Assembly (NCBI GenBank): GCA_030272155.1 | Contig: CP126205.1 | Coordinates: 2,530,501 to 2,594,500 of the forward strand | Reading direction: 5' to 3' | Source of the DNA: Tetradesmus obliquus | Lineage: Eukaryota > Chlorophyta > Chlorophyceae > Sphaeropleales > Scenedesmaceae | Length of the DNA stretch: 64,000 nt | Shown: in pieces, positions 19,895 to 33,068 of the stretch | Numbering within the stretch: position 1 is the first letter of the stretch | How the letters are laid out: each line of letters starts with the position of its first letter | Program-made: the position numbers and the translations under genes | Notes under the pieces: model-generated | Seen by the model: only the letters and a program-made list of their open reading frames with translations | The model's database searches: none | Told to the model about the DNA's origin: nothing

Positions 19895-22679
19895 ATGTCT
19901 TCGATGCTGTGGGACAAGGGTTCTTTGAGCAGGCCGAGCTGCTGCCCGCTGGGGCACGATGGCCTGCGCCTGCTGCTGCAGCAGGAAGTCGACGACCTGC
20001 GGACGTTGTGCCGCCTGCTGCAGACCTCAAAAGCCGCTCGAGATGCCGCCCTTACACACTGCTCCGTGCCACTGCTGTGCAGCCCAGGTAAGTGACTGGA
20101 TGCTGCTGAATTAGTCAGCAGGCTAACAGCATGTGCTCAACAACGGTTGCCAGTGCATGTGGCAGTTGCACCCAAATCCTCTGCAGCTTCTTGTAGCCAA
20201 AGTAAAGCTGCACCAGGCATATACAGCCAATATTTTTTGTGATGCGAAAATGCATCAGATCGCTACGAAACGGCTGGCTCTGTGAACAGACTCCAACCCA
20301 CCTACGTCATGCCGCCATTGCCCCCGCTGCAACTGCCTGCTGCCACCGCCAGACACTCTGGAGCAGGCGGAGCGCACCGCTGCTTGGATCGCCAAATACG
20401 GCTCATCACTGAGCTCATTTGAGTGGCAGCCAAAGCTGGACAGGTCCCGCCACCCAAGCCTAGACCAAGATTCCAGGGCAGCAGCATTTGTAGCACTTGC
20501 TGCTGCCCTGCGAATGGCTGAAGCTACCCCTCGCGGCCTCAGCCTGTGTTCCTGCAAGCTGGCAAGTGTCAACTGGGACTGCGCCATCATCCTGCAGCAG
20601 CTGCCGGTCAACACTCTGACCAGCCTGGAGCTGTCGTTCGACTTCAACAGCACCACCAACAGCGTCACCAGCGTGCAGCAGGAGAAAGAGAAGCTTGCAG
20701 GAGTGGTGGCAGCACTGCCGCAGCTGCAGCAGCTGCGCAAGCTGGTGCTGGAAGTGGATGGCCGCGATTACCTGCAGCATGTTGACTCGCTGCTTCAGCC
20801 GTTGTCTAGCCTGACAAACCTGACACGCTTGGAGGTTGGGCCGCTGTGGTCACTCAGGTGAGAGCCTGTGCAAGCTCACGTCATGCATTGTTTCTCAGGT
20901 ATGCAGTTCGCATGGCCCTGCAGCAGAGCAGTGCATGGACAGAGCATTGACAGGGGCAGCGCTCAGCATGCAGTGCAGCACTCATCGGTGCTTGCAAACG
21001 CTCCTGCACATGCATGTGGATGTACTGCTTTGGGCACACCAACCCGCCGCCTAACTGCCGTTGCCCCTCCGCACATTTGCCACACACACATGCTGGCAGC
21101 CCTTCCTGCACATACTTGTAGCCAGTGTGCGTTTGTTCAAAGCCAATGCGGCTGCAGCTTGGTGCCTGCCTGCAGGGAGCTGCAGCACGCGCCGCCTGGC
21201 CTGCTAGAGCTGTACTATGACTGGGAGGTGTTTGAGGCAGCCAACCCCTGCTATCACCCGCTGAAGCTGACACACCTCACAGCACTCACCAAGCTGACAA
21301 CAGGTGTGTGCGTATGTCGCAGGACCCATAGTTGCCTGCTCTGCCTGCCTGTCGGTGCATGCTGGCAGTGCGCTCGCTGCTGCGGCCAGTATTACATGCG
21401 TGCATGCCAGCGCTTGCATTTACAGCCCTAACAAGCATTGAGGTCTTCTGGGCTGCATTGCCTCGGCTGCCCTCCATGTCGGCTGCGCCGATACCACTGC
21501 AAAACAGGCTTGAGGCATACCAGCGGCTGGCAGACAGGCCCATGCACAGGCAGCATTATGCTGGCACTGCCAGTCACAGCGAGGACGCCTCCTCCTAGTG
21601 CTGCTTGTCCTGCATTGTGATGTAAGGTGCTGAGATTCCAGCATGCACTGTTCTGCCATAACATAGTATGCGCGGGCGCCTCAACGTGCCGTACATACAC
21701 CATGCACTGCCTGAGGCATACCACTGACACTCTCATATCTGCTGCTTTGTCCACTGCTGGCGCAGGCCTCACAGCAGATATTTTCTACGGCACAGAGCTG
21801 CCCCTCTCCCTGAAGGAGCTGCAGTGTGGGAGGCTCCCAGATGCTGACCCGCTGCTGCCGCTGCGCTACCTGCAGCGGCTGGAAATCCAGAGCTGCATGA
21901 GCAAGGCAGCAGAGCTGCAGCGCCTGAGCAGCCTCACACATATCAGCATCTGCTACGTAGACACGCTGTCTTCAACCCCAGAGTACTACGACAGCACACC
22001 AGACGATGAGATAACACCAGATGTTGCGTCAGCAGCCTGGCCTGCGCTGACCAACAAACTGCGCGAGCTGCACATCGTCGACCATCGCGCAGGGTTGCCG
22101 GACTACCACCAGCCATACCAGCTCAGCGCAGACGCGGTCGAGGAGCTGGGCAGACTCACTGCACTGACCAGCCTCAGCTTGATGTACATGCAGTGCCCAG
22201 AAGTGACGCCTCAGCAGCTAGCTGCAGCGCTGAAGCGCTGCACTGCCCTGCAGGAGCTAGAGCTTGGCGATTTGCAGCTGCAGTGGGGTGCGATTGAGGG
22301 TCTGACAGGAGATGGGGGGCTTGCTGCAGCCAAGGCGCGTGGCATGCAGGCAGTAGCAGCAGGCATTGCCAGCTTGCCGAGCCTGCAGAAGCTGAGCCTC
22401 AGCCGGCTGCCTGTAGACATGCATGCAGCGGCGGCGCTGGCAGCAGCAGCAGGGGCAGGCACGCAGCTGACGCACCTCAGCTTGAAGGACTGCAAGCTGT
22501 CAGACTGCAGCATGAACGTGCTGGCACTTGGGCTGACAAGCCTGAAGAGCTTGGAGATTAGGTACTGCGATGTAGGCGATGCGTCACTGCCGGCACTGGT
22601 GAGGCTGCAGCTGCAGCTGCTGCAGTGGAGCGGCTGCAAGTTCACTGATGCTGCACTGGACCTGTTCATGCCGCGCTGA
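19895..22679 (+). CDS. F-box-like/LRR protein C (intact copy)
   Basis: Exons 19895-20087, 20353-20857, 21176-21303 and 21766-22679 give 579 residues with no interruption. Phases 1, 2, 1 match copies A and B. The N-terminal LRLLLQQEVDDLRTLCRLL followed by QTSKAARDAAL is F-box-like. From about residue 170 there are leucine-rich repeats (LTSLELSFDF, LQQLRKLVLEVD, LTHLSLKDCKL, LKSLEIRYCD), several with the LxxCxLxD spacing seen in cysteine-containing LRRs of F-box proteins. The role may be a substrate adaptor for ubiquitin ligation, which is inferred from architecture only. This is the only copy of the three whose frame is unbroken. Confidence 0.8.
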
Positions 22680-22789
22680 ACTTGCGCTGCGCTCTGCGCA
22701 TGCCTTACCAGTCATAGGCTATGGCAGCGTGCACTGTGATGTGATGTGAGAATATGTCCTGTGATGTGATGGCGTGTGGTATGTGCGGC

Positions 22790-23029
22790 GGTGCTGCCGG
22801 CGCTGGCGAGGCTGCAGCTGCTGCAGTGGAGCGGCTGCAAGTTCACTGATGCTGCACTGGACCTGTTCATGCCGAGGTGATGTACGATCACGCATGCAGT
22901 TTGGAAGTTGGCTACTGTGATGTGGGAACTGCTGCGCTGCCGGCGCTGGCGAGGCTGCAGCTGCAGCTGCTGCAGTGGAGCGGCTGCCGCTTCACTGATG
23001 CTGCGTTGGACCTGTTCATGCCAAACTGA
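22790..23029 (+). repeat. Two tandem copies of the LRR-C 3' end
   Basis: Copies at about 22795-22880 and 22900-23029 repeat the last ~30-40 codons (LPALARLQL, LLQWSGC, FTDAALDLFMP) and each ends in its own stop or splice-like gtgatg. They follow the true stop at 22679. Confidence 0.85.
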
Positions 23030-25167
23030 TGTACGCTGACACGTCATGCTTGTTACGCTTGAGTTGTAGGGCTTGTGGACAGGCTTTGCGATAGCAGGCC
23101 ACACTTTGTTAGTGAGAACTACAGCAGATACCCAAACCTTGGTGGTTGATAGATCATATCTCAAGTTGTTTTAAAGTGAGCTAGGATGTGCGGTTGTGAT
23201 GATACCCCCGATCGCACTGTCAGCAGTCAATAGTATATCACAGTTCCAGGCTTGCCGGCAGCGATAGCATGTTGTCATACTGCTGTCTTGCAGCTGCAGC
23301 TAGCTGCCTTGATGGTGCGCAGCGGTTGTGTTGGTCCTGCGTCAGCACTGGCTGTTGAGTGTAGTGCTTCAAGCAGTTGAAGTGCATGAGTTTGCGCAGG
23401 CCATGATATCAGCAGGCACAGTAAAGAGTTACAACGTGCATGCAAGGCAGCGCAGAACGGCAGCTGGCTGGCATAGTGCCTGGGATAGTGAGGACGCTTT
23501 GGTCGTTGATAGCGGGAGTGCATTTGATCATGTACAGAGAAAATAGTTACAGAGGTAACATTATGTATGTTAGCTCTGCGTTTGCCAGCCGCTCATGACC
23601 CAACTGCTGGCACGACAATGCTATTTCTGAACAGCAGTGCCAACACAATGCCTGCGCACTTACGAAAGCCTCCACCACTTGGAGGGATGACGAATGGTCA
23701 AACCGCGACCTGCAGGGCCCATAATGCTGCACAGCTGCCACACCACAACCAAACCTTAAGGTTGAAGCTTCATCACCATCATCAGCGTCACCACCTACTG
23801 TGTACATCATCAATTCAGCCGTCAACTGAACCATGCACATGTTGCAAAGCAGCAGCCCCTACCACCCAGCAGTGGAACTCAGCCACCAGTATCAAAAGTT
23901 GCAGGCAATACAAATTGCAACAGCACAATGCAACAGCCAGCAGCACACTGTTGCTGTGGATGGGCAGCAGCAGGCGCAGATACGACTGCCTGCGTCATCC
24001 AGCTCCTCACGCCATGACCGCACTAGCAGTATTTGCCGTGTAGTGTACAACAAAATTCGTCCGCAAGCTTTGCTTTTGCTGCTGAGCAAATCCCTTGCCG
24101 CAAATGGCGTTGCTGTTTGCAAACACAACGATAAAGATGAAGGTAAGATGCCGTGCATGCGCATACATCATGAGCCCCGCCAGATACATACGATGATAGA
24201 TTCCAAAACAAGTGCAGCCGTGCCGCAGACACAGTGTCAAAACCCACCAACTGTCAGCGCTGACAACACAATCAGCAACACCTGTTACTGTGCAACCACA
24301 TGCATTCCTGCAGGCAAGGCTTGCATGTGCCTGTTGTGGCAGGCTGATAAACCTGGTTGCAGTTGGCAAGCTGCCGCCAAGACATGATGCTGCACTTCAT
24401 TTTGAAGTAAGCATCGCTTGCATGCAGAGGCCATACATATGCAGCAACTTCTCACACGGCAATGCTAGACATGCCTGTCCCGCCAAAGCATCCCTACAGC
24501 TGCCAAATGCACAGCCCTGCAAAAACAGCAACAGCTCACCCAGTATTGCTTTTGCTGAGCATCCAGACAGCACCACACAGCGCAGCAGTACAGCAAGCTG
24601 CAACTTGCTGATCAGATGATGCTGCGGTTGTGAGTTCTGCAGCTGCTTGCATGCTGTCTGATACATATGCAACCACTTTTCACACGGCAATGCTTGACAT
24701 GCCTGTCTTGCCAACGCAGCCCCTGCAGCTGCCATATGCACAGCCCTTTGCAAACAACCACAACTGAACCAGCACTGCGTCTGCTGAGCATCCAGACAGC
24801 ACCACACTGCGCAGCACCCTGAACCACGCACCATGCACAACTAACCAATGCACAAGGCAAGCATCCATAACCAGTGTTGTGACACCAAAGAGTAAGCGGT
24901 GTTTGCGCTTGACTGACGCGGTTTGGACACAATCGCTAGCAGCCGAAAACCCAAGAGCCCATCACACCAGCTGCAGCCCACGCACCGACAGAATGCAACA
25001 CCCAGAAAGCACAGGGCCCACACATTGCTGAACTGTGCTGCCAACCCATCTCAATGCCTGTGGCTGGCATGCGCACAGCACCCGCAGACGGCAGAATCCA
25101 GCTGCTGCGCACATGAACAGTTCATGCAACTCACACGCCCACAGCAGCCCACGCACCAGTCGATGCT
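23030..25167. other. Intergenic between convergent LRR-C and PPR-like gene
   Basis: No gene is recognised. Long ORFs such as 23833-24387 lack family features and have irregular composition. A diverged tandem duplication lies at 24424-24836. Confidence 0.5.
24424..24836. repeat. Diverged tandem duplication, unit about 235 bp
   Basis: The segment starting catacatatgcagcaactt near 24432 recurs near 24660 as gatacatatgcaaccacttt. Both continue through cacacggcaatgct, gacatgcctgtc, and ctgagcatccagacagcacc. Confidence 0.8.
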
Positions 25168-27529
25168 TCAGTCCCGCATCCTGCCATGCCCACTGGACGG
25201 GCTGTAGCGGCTAGCTGCAGGGCCCTCCCCTGTGCTTTCATCGCCGCTGCTACTGCTGCCGCCGCTGCTACGCTGCGACTGTGCCGCAGTGCGTCGCACA
25301 GTACGAGCACCACCGCCAGCAGCAGCAGCAGCGGCGGCGGCAGCAGCAGCAGCAGCGGCAGATGCATCTAGGCCTGAGCCTGCACTGCTCAGTGGCACCC
25401 ACACACCCTTCGGGATAGCACTGCTGCTGCTGCTGCTGACACCTCCGGGATAGCTTGTGCTGCTGCTGCTGCTGTTGCTGCCAGCGCTGCCATGCGCTGA
25501 CGGCGCTGATGGCGCTTCACCCTGACTGCTGCTGCTGCTGCTGCTGGGTGCTGCGGAGTGGCTGTGCATGCTGCTGCTGCTTGCTGTGCGAGCAGCTTCA
25601 GGGAAAGGCCGTGGGAAGTATTGGAACAGGTCCTGCATGCGCGTGAAGGTGTGTTCATCCAGGTGCATGCTGACTGCCATGGCCATCTGAGTCAGCTGGG
25701 TTCAAAAGATGAAGAAGAAACAGAGCAAGGGCAGAAAAGACGGCAAAGCAGCAGCGGCGGCAGGTGCAGAAATTTGTGAGAAGAGCGTATGAAGGCAAGG
25801 GCGGGAGCACAAGGGCGGGAACGCATAGGCAGCGCATGTTTAGGCAGGCTGACTTGGTGCGGACCACCCCTGGCTTTGGGATTAGATGGCATAGTGATGG
25901 TAATAGGCAAGATTCCAACAGTTCCTCTGCTTGGTACTAAGGCAGTGCAGCTGAGGCACAGAGGTTTTTCATGGGGTTGAACCTCATTTGAGTGACAGCC
26001 CGAGCTGAGCTGTTTGCAGCTTCAAATCCTTTGAGGTGTTAGTGGTGGCGTATGCCGCGTGAGTACACCAGTGTAACCCCTCTCTCTCGCTAAGGCAGTG
26101 CATTGACGGTTGATCGACAGGCAGGCAGGCTGTCAAAATTTGTATGCTTGCACATGCTGCTGCCACTGGTAGCACTCCTCAGCATGTGTGACTGCTCATG
26201 CCAGCCGCTGCTCCTGCTGCTGCTATACGTGCAGCTACCGGCTGCTGCCACAGCGCAAAAACAATCATTCACCTTGTGTGCTGAGGCCACATCCCCATGG
26301 GCGTCACACAGCCTCAGCAGCTCATTGTACGAGTCCAGCGGGGGAGCGGTCTGGGTCTGCATTAAACAGAATGATAAGGCGGCAGCATGCAACAGTGCGC
26401 AGCGTGCAGTGTTTGAGTGGATGCCAGCTTCAACCAAGATCGTGCACTGTCTGCAACCACGTTGTGAGTGATGCAGTGTGTGCCTCTGCTGTTTAGAGAA
26501 GTGTGCCGCACTCCTGAGGCCCACTCCCACTGCTGCTGCTGCAACCACCAGCGTTCCCTGAACATTGTCAAGATGAAGTGACTGCTGAAATCATTATATG
26601 TTTATGAAAATGTTGCAGGCAGCTCTGCTACTACCTCTGGTATCAGACATATGTTGTGGGCCATTACTGACACTGGTTGTCAAGCCAGGACCTCATCCCC
26701 TGCACTGCTGCTGCAGCAGCTCACCGTGACGCAGTGCTTGGACAGCACGTCCACAATGTCATGCAGCTTTTCAGGGCTTGCCCTTGCAGATAACAACACC
26801 TGCAAAGCACGTAAGTCAAGGAGCACGAGGTTAGGCACCTGCTGCTGCTGTTGCTGCTGCTGATACGCAGTGCTAGTACCGCAGGCTGTCTCGCTCGATG
26901 CACGTACCTTATCCCATACAAAGTTGAGCCGCCCAGCGCTCCTGTGGCTATCAGATGAATAGGTCCGAATGGCTGCGAGCCATGTGAGTGCGACAGCGGC
27001 ACCAGCCGGTCCTTGACCAGCTAGGCTACGGAATGTATTTAAAAGCATTGTATTGGAGTCGAATCGGGCAGAACACGGATCAATGAGCCACGAAACCTGC
27101 AAGCCAGGCAACACTCTCTCCGTGACGACGAGGAAGAGAGGGACGGTTCACTGAAACCTGCACACATGCAAGCATCAACGGTTTACACAGAAAGATCATG
27201 AGACAAGCATGGGGCTCTGGGCGATGGGCAGTTCGTCCAGGGTTCTCAACGAATATGACACAGGCAAAGGCGTGCCTGATGCGGGGGTGGCTACTTCTCG
27301 TTAGTAAGTCAAGAAATGTATCAGTTTTGGCTGCACACGCCATGAAACAAACACCATACAATACGCGCGGTATGCGACCGTACTGCTGAGCCGTTGAATG
27401 TAAATTACTTATGTTCAGTTTATAAACAAGCGTAATAAAGATGACTGGTGGCGATCGGGCTGGTGCACCAGCAAAGAGCAGGGTGCGTTTGCAACTTTGC
27501 AGGCGCTGCTGCCGGCGAGCTGGTTGCAT
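25168..27529 (-). CDS. PPR-like organellar RNA-binding protein with Ser/Ala-rich tail
   Basis: Proposed exons are 27158-27529 (ATG at 27529), 26908-27096, 26725-26799, 26273-26356 and 25168-25695. All joins are phase 0, giving about 415 residues. The first 30 residues (MQPARRQQRLQSCKRTLL) are basic and could be an organelle transit peptide. Helical-repeat text typical of pentatricopeptide motifs includes FDSNTMLLNTFRSLAGQG, LDSYNELLRLCDAHGDVASA and HLDEHTFTRMQDLF. The last ~130 residues are low-complexity Ser/Ala/Gly with an alanine run. The first intron would be only 61 bp with a weak donor (gtttca), so the 5' exon is uncertain. Function in organelle RNA processing is inferred from the family. 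The number of repeats is low for a typical PPR protein. Confidence 0.55.
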
Positions 27530-27970
27530 GTGTAGGCTTGAGACAGTGATGACAACAACAGTTCACTGTAGATCAGGACAGGGTGGATGGGCAGCGGATC
27601 AGCACTGCTTTTGATGGTGCAGGGCCACTACAGCAGTAGCACAGTCACCCATGCCTCAGCTCATGCCATCCTGCTGCACTCACCTGCTTCAGCACCTGCT
27701 ATCATAACCGCCCACATAACTAGTCGATTCGCACTCAATGTTCTCTGAAGCAGTGATCAGGCATTACCACAGCCACCCTCAACTGCCGCAGCACTACACA
27801 TGCTTCCAGCCAGCAACGAAGGCTCTCCGCATGCACACTGGCTAGCAAGAGCACCTGCCACTGCAGCACTGCACCCAACACGCATCCTCGCACCAACCCC
27901 CAGCCCCTGAATCAGATCAACACCCCCTAAACCCCTCAATACACTCAAAAAAATAACAAACTTCCTGCAG
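27530..27970. promoter_or_regulatory. Divergent region between PPR-like gene and TTM-like gene
   Basis: This should hold both promoters and the missing first exon of the kinase/CYTH gene, which I could not find. Confidence 0.35.
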
Positions 27971-29179
27971 GGCCTGCTCAAGGAGAAGCTCGAATTGGAG
28001 AAGGTGAAGACCAAGGATGGCAGGACACGCGTCACGCTCAAGCCTATTCCCGATGACCTCACCTTTGACAAGGTGCGGGCACTGGGGTTTTAGTGGGTAG
28101 TGTGGGTTAATGGGTTTTAGTGGTGCTGGGGTTTTTTGAGCATGTGCATTTCAAGCCCATCCCCGATGACCTCACCTTCGACAAGGTACGGGCACTGGGG
28201 GTTTTGGCAAGTCATTTGCATGGTGCTGGGGTTGACAGCATGTGCATGTGAAGCCTATCCCAGATGACCTCATATTTGACAAGGTAGGGGCTGGGGTCTT
28301 AGTGGCTAGTGCAATTGCATGGTGCTGGGGTTGAGAGTGCGCATTGCATTCCAAGCCCATCCCAGATGACCTCACCTTCGACAAGGTACGGGCGCTGGGG
28401 TGTCAGTGGCTAGTGCAATTGCATGGTGCTGGGGTTGAGAGTGCGCATTGCATTCCAAGCCCATCCCTGATGACCTCACCTTTGACAAGGTACGGGCGCT
28501 GGGGTGTTAGTGGATAGTGCAATTGCATGGTGCTGGGGTTGAGAGTGCGCATTGCATTCCAAGCCCATCCCTGATGATCTCACCTTTGACAAGGTACGGG
28601 CGCTGGGGTTTTAGTGGCAAGTGTGGTTTAATGGTGCCGGGGTTTGAGTGGCTAGTGTGGTTTAATGGTGCTTGGGTGCTGGGGTTTGTTGAGCACGTGC
28701 ATTCCAAGCCCAGCCTTGATGACCTCACCTTTGACAAGGTACGGGCTGGGGTTGTAGTGCTAGTGTGGTTTCATGGGTTTTAGTGGTGCTGGGTTTTGTT
28801 GAGCATGTGCATTCCAAGCCTAGCCCCAATGACCTCACCTTTAATTAGGTGCGGGCGCTGGGGTTTTAGTGGCTAGCGTGGTTTAATGGTGCTGGGGTTT
28901 GTCTTAATGGTGCTGGGGTTTGTTGAGCATGTGCATTTCAAGCCTAGCCTTGATGACCTCACCTCTGACAAGGTGCGGGCACTGGGGTTTTTTAGTCAGC
29001 AAGTGCTTTCAACTGTGCTGGGGTGGAGAGCATGTGCAATCAGAGCCTAGCACTGGCGTTCATTGCAGCCGTGGCAGCCTCTCACAGGCGCTTCTGCTGT
29101 CCATCCTTCAGCATGTGCCTACTAAACAGCATGTAGGTGCTATTTGAAGTGCTTGAACCACGCAATGCATGCAATGCAC

Positions 29180-29214
<35 letters not shown>

Positions 29215-29566
29215 AGGGCTTCTACGTGTTCATCCGAGCGCTGCAGCTGCTGCGCAGCCACAACGAGGGAGTGGTGCTGGTGGGGCTGGGAGGCGCCAGC
29301 GGCAGCGGCAAGACCGCATTCAGTGAAAAGGTGCGTGGGCGTCAAGGGAAACAGTTGTGGTGCAGCCTCACCAGCAGCAGCAGCAGCAGCAGAGGGCCTT
29401 TAGGGCTTGGTGCTGGTCGTGCTGGGGGCCGCTAGTGGCAGCGGCAAGACGGCATTCAGTGAAAAGGTGCGCAGCAGCAGCAGCGGTGGCAGTTGATGGG
29501 GTGCACTGCTGGTGGGGCTGGGAGGGGTCAGCGGCAGCGGCAAGACCGCATTCAGCAAGAAGGTGC

Positions 29567-29604
<38 letters not shown>

Positions 29605-32600
29605 GTGTTGGTTGGGGCAGGGTGCTGGTGGGGCTGGGAGGCGCCAGCGGCAGCGGCAAGACCGCATTCAGTGAGAAGGTGCGCATCAGCAGCATCAGCA
29701 GCAGCGGCAGCAGCAGCAGTGGTGTGTTGATTGAGGCAGGGTCCTCGTGGAGCTGGCAAGAAGCAGTGGCAGTGGCAGCAGCCGCAGAGGTAGCAAGAGG
29801 CGCAGGAAGCAGCAGTGCAGTTTGAGCTGCGGTAGTCAACTGAGGGTGTCGGCTGCCAGCCGACCGCTGGCGCAGCAGTAGCGGCGGCGGCAGTGGTCAT
29901 GGCAGCGGCAGCAGCACGGCGGCGGCGGCAATGTCGGCCAGCAGCAGCATGGCGCTGTGCGCACTAGAGTATTATTTCATGAGCAACTGCATACAAGTCA
30001 GTCGCTGATACTGTTGATATCTGTGCTGCTGTGTGCTCAGGTGAAGGACTTCATGCCGGGCATCGTGGTCATCAGCATGGACAACTACAACGACGGCTCC
30101 AAGGTGGTGGACGGCAACTTCGACGGTGAGCGCAGCTGCTGCTGCCGCTGCTGCTGCTAGCTGCTAGCTAGGCTAGGGTGATGCATGATGCAGCTGATGG
30201 CTCCAAGGTGGTGGACGGCATCTTCGACGGTGAGCTGATGCTCCGTTGCTGCTGCTGGTGGTGCTGCTGTTGCCGGCTGAGCTGGCAGCTGCTGCTGGCG
30301 TAGCTTGACTTGTTGTAGAGTGCAGAATCGCTTGTTATGTGACCGGCTGACGCAAGCTGTGCACCTTACCTGAGCGCTTGTCTGCACTGCCGCTGCCCTG
30401 CTCGTGTTGCGCACAATGGCGGCCCGCGTCTGTTACATTTTTGTCACATAACAACCACCAGACCCGCGCCTGACGGACTACGACCTGCTGCTGTCCAACC
30501 TGTCAGACCTCAAGGCGGGCAAGTCGGCAGATGTAAGTGGCAGGCTGCTGTTGCCTTTGTTTTTTAAAATTTGATTGAATGCATTGGTGTGCACATGCAT
30601 CGTGTGCGTCGCCTTGCAACTGGGGGCAAGTGATTCTGCCGCAAGGTGTCTTGTGCGCCGCATGCTCGGTGGCCTGGCGAGCAGTGCTCTTGTGCTCTCT
30701 GCTCACTTGCATTACTTCTGCAAATCCCAGAACTTTCAAGCAGTCCAAGCGCATTGGCTTCACCAACCCAGATCAGACTCTCTCCATTTCTCTCTTCATT
30801 TCATCTTCGTTTCTGCTGCTTGCTGCCCCGCAGATCCCCATCTATGACTTCAAGCAGTCAAAGCGTGTTGGCTTCACCACCACGCCAGTGCCCTCCAGCC
30901 GTGTGGTGGTGCTGGAGGGCATCTATGCGCTGAATGAGAGGCTGAAGCACCTGCTGGACCTGCGTGTCAGCATTGCAGGTGAGGCTTGCAGGAAACACGT
31001 GCCGCTGGAGGAGCTTGGGCGGCTTGCAGGAGACGTCTGCAGCTTGCAGGAAACACATGAGCCTTGCAGGAAACATGCATGGCCCAAAGACATGCGCTTG
31101 AGCGCCGCGGTGAACGGGTGACATGCACATCTGTTGCTGGATGCGGTTCGTACGACTTGCAGGCAACCCGTGCGGCTTGCAGGAAAACACACGCAGCTTG
31201 CAGGAACCTTGCGGGCTTGCAGCGCATTAAGGCACCTGCTGGACCTGTGCGTAAGCAGTGCAGGACGCCGCGCAGATAGTGTGCAGTGGGTTGCTGTGTT
31301 CCTTTGTCCTGTCATTGCAACTTCTCCATCTTTGCTGCTGCTAACACTGTTGTGGCTGCTGCTGCTGCTGGATGGCAGGTGGCGTGCACTTTGACTTGGT
31401 CAAACGCGTGCTGCGCGACATCAGCAGGAGCGGGCAAGGCCCTGAGGAGATCATCCAGCAGGTGGGAGCTGCTGCTGCTGCTGCTGCTGCTGCTTGAGGG
31501 GTTCAGCCTCCTCATGTCATGTTGTTGGTTCAAGCTCCTGCTCTGCCAATTGTGGGTGCGCTGTGTTACTCAGACAACTGCTGTCGTGTTGACCCTGAAC
31601 ATTCCCTTTGTCTACAACCTCAGCCTCACTAGTTGAACACCCTGTCACCAGCACTTGTTGCAACACACGCAGATCACGGACACGGTGTACCCACTGTACA
31701 AGGCCTTACAATGAGCTTGGCCTCAATACGGCTCAGCCTCACCACCATTCTTTCACAGCCTCAGTCTTACCTGTCACAATGACTGTTACTAACACATGTC
31801 ATGTAACACACGCAGATCACGGACACGGTGTACCCCATGTACAAGGCCTTCATCGAGCCGGACCTCAACGCTGCTCAGCTGAAGATCCACAACAGCTTCA
31901 ACCCCTTCACCGGCTTCATGAACGCCACATATATTTTGAAGGCCAAGAGGCAGCAGGAGCTGTCGCAACAAGCCGTGGTGGCGGTGCTCGGGGTAAGGGT
32001 TTGCGGTTAACATGCGGTTTGTTTGATCATCAGGGTTTTAAGTTTGGTGTAAGGGTTTGGTTTTATGAACGCGTACTTTCTCAAGGCCAAGAGGCAGCAG
32101 GAGCTCAGTCAGCAGGCGGTGGTGGCGGAGCTCGGGGTGAGGGTTCTGCAGTTATCAGAGATGCACGACATCCACCTGCTGCTGCCAAACGAGGAGCCCG
32201 AGACCTGCGCCAGCTGGCTGCAGATCACTTGGCGTCACTTGCAGAATTGGCTGTGGCGCTGACCGAGTATGGTGCTTTCTTCTTGTCATTTTCTGTCGTT
32301 TTATGTTGGCAGGCTGACGCAGTGACAAAGACCGAGTCGGAGATGTACGACATCCACCTGCTCCCGCCAAACGAGGACTGGGAGACCTGCGCCGGCTGGC
32401 TGCACACCATCCTGTCATAACCTCCGCCCATTTTGCTTTCTGGATTCCTGACTAACGTGTCAAAGGTGTTGCCAAAACCTCTATCTGACCACATTTCTGT
32501 CTTGGTTCTAACTGCGTGCTGGTCTTTACAACTTCAACTTTTGCAAGCGCGCAGGCTGACGCGGTGACCAAGACGGAATCCGAGATGTACGACATCCACC

Positions 32601-32733
32601 TGCTGCCGCCAAACGAGGACCCCGAGACATGCGCCAGCTGGCTGCGCATGCGCAACAGGGACGGCCGCTACACGCTGCTCTTCGAGGAGTGGGTGACTGA
32701 GGGGCCTTTCATCATCAGCCCGCGGTGAGTGTA

Positions 32734-32796
<63 letters not shown>

Positions 32797-33011
32797 CGGC
32801 TGTGTCCAATCTGAGGTCAGCGTGCTTGTTCTGTGTGGCCTGATGTCTTTTGACTACCACATCAGCACCATCATGCGCCGCACCTCACGCCCCTCCTCCT
32901 GCTGCTGCTGCTGCTGCTGCAGGATCCAGTTTGAGGTCAGTGTGCGCGTGCTGGGTGGGCTGATGTCCCTGGGCTACCAGATCGGCACCATCATGCACCA
33001 CACCTCAAATC

Positions 33012-33068
<57 letters not shown>

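Noticed and set aside
23833-24387. 184-residue plus-strand ORF between LRR-C and the PPR-like gene
   Set aside because: No family features, no splice-linked partner exons and a composition like the surrounding non-coding DNA.
25232-25453. Plus-strand Leu/Ala/Ser-rich ORFs over the PPR-like tail
   Set aside because: They are shadows of triplet repeats in the minus-strand low-complexity exon.
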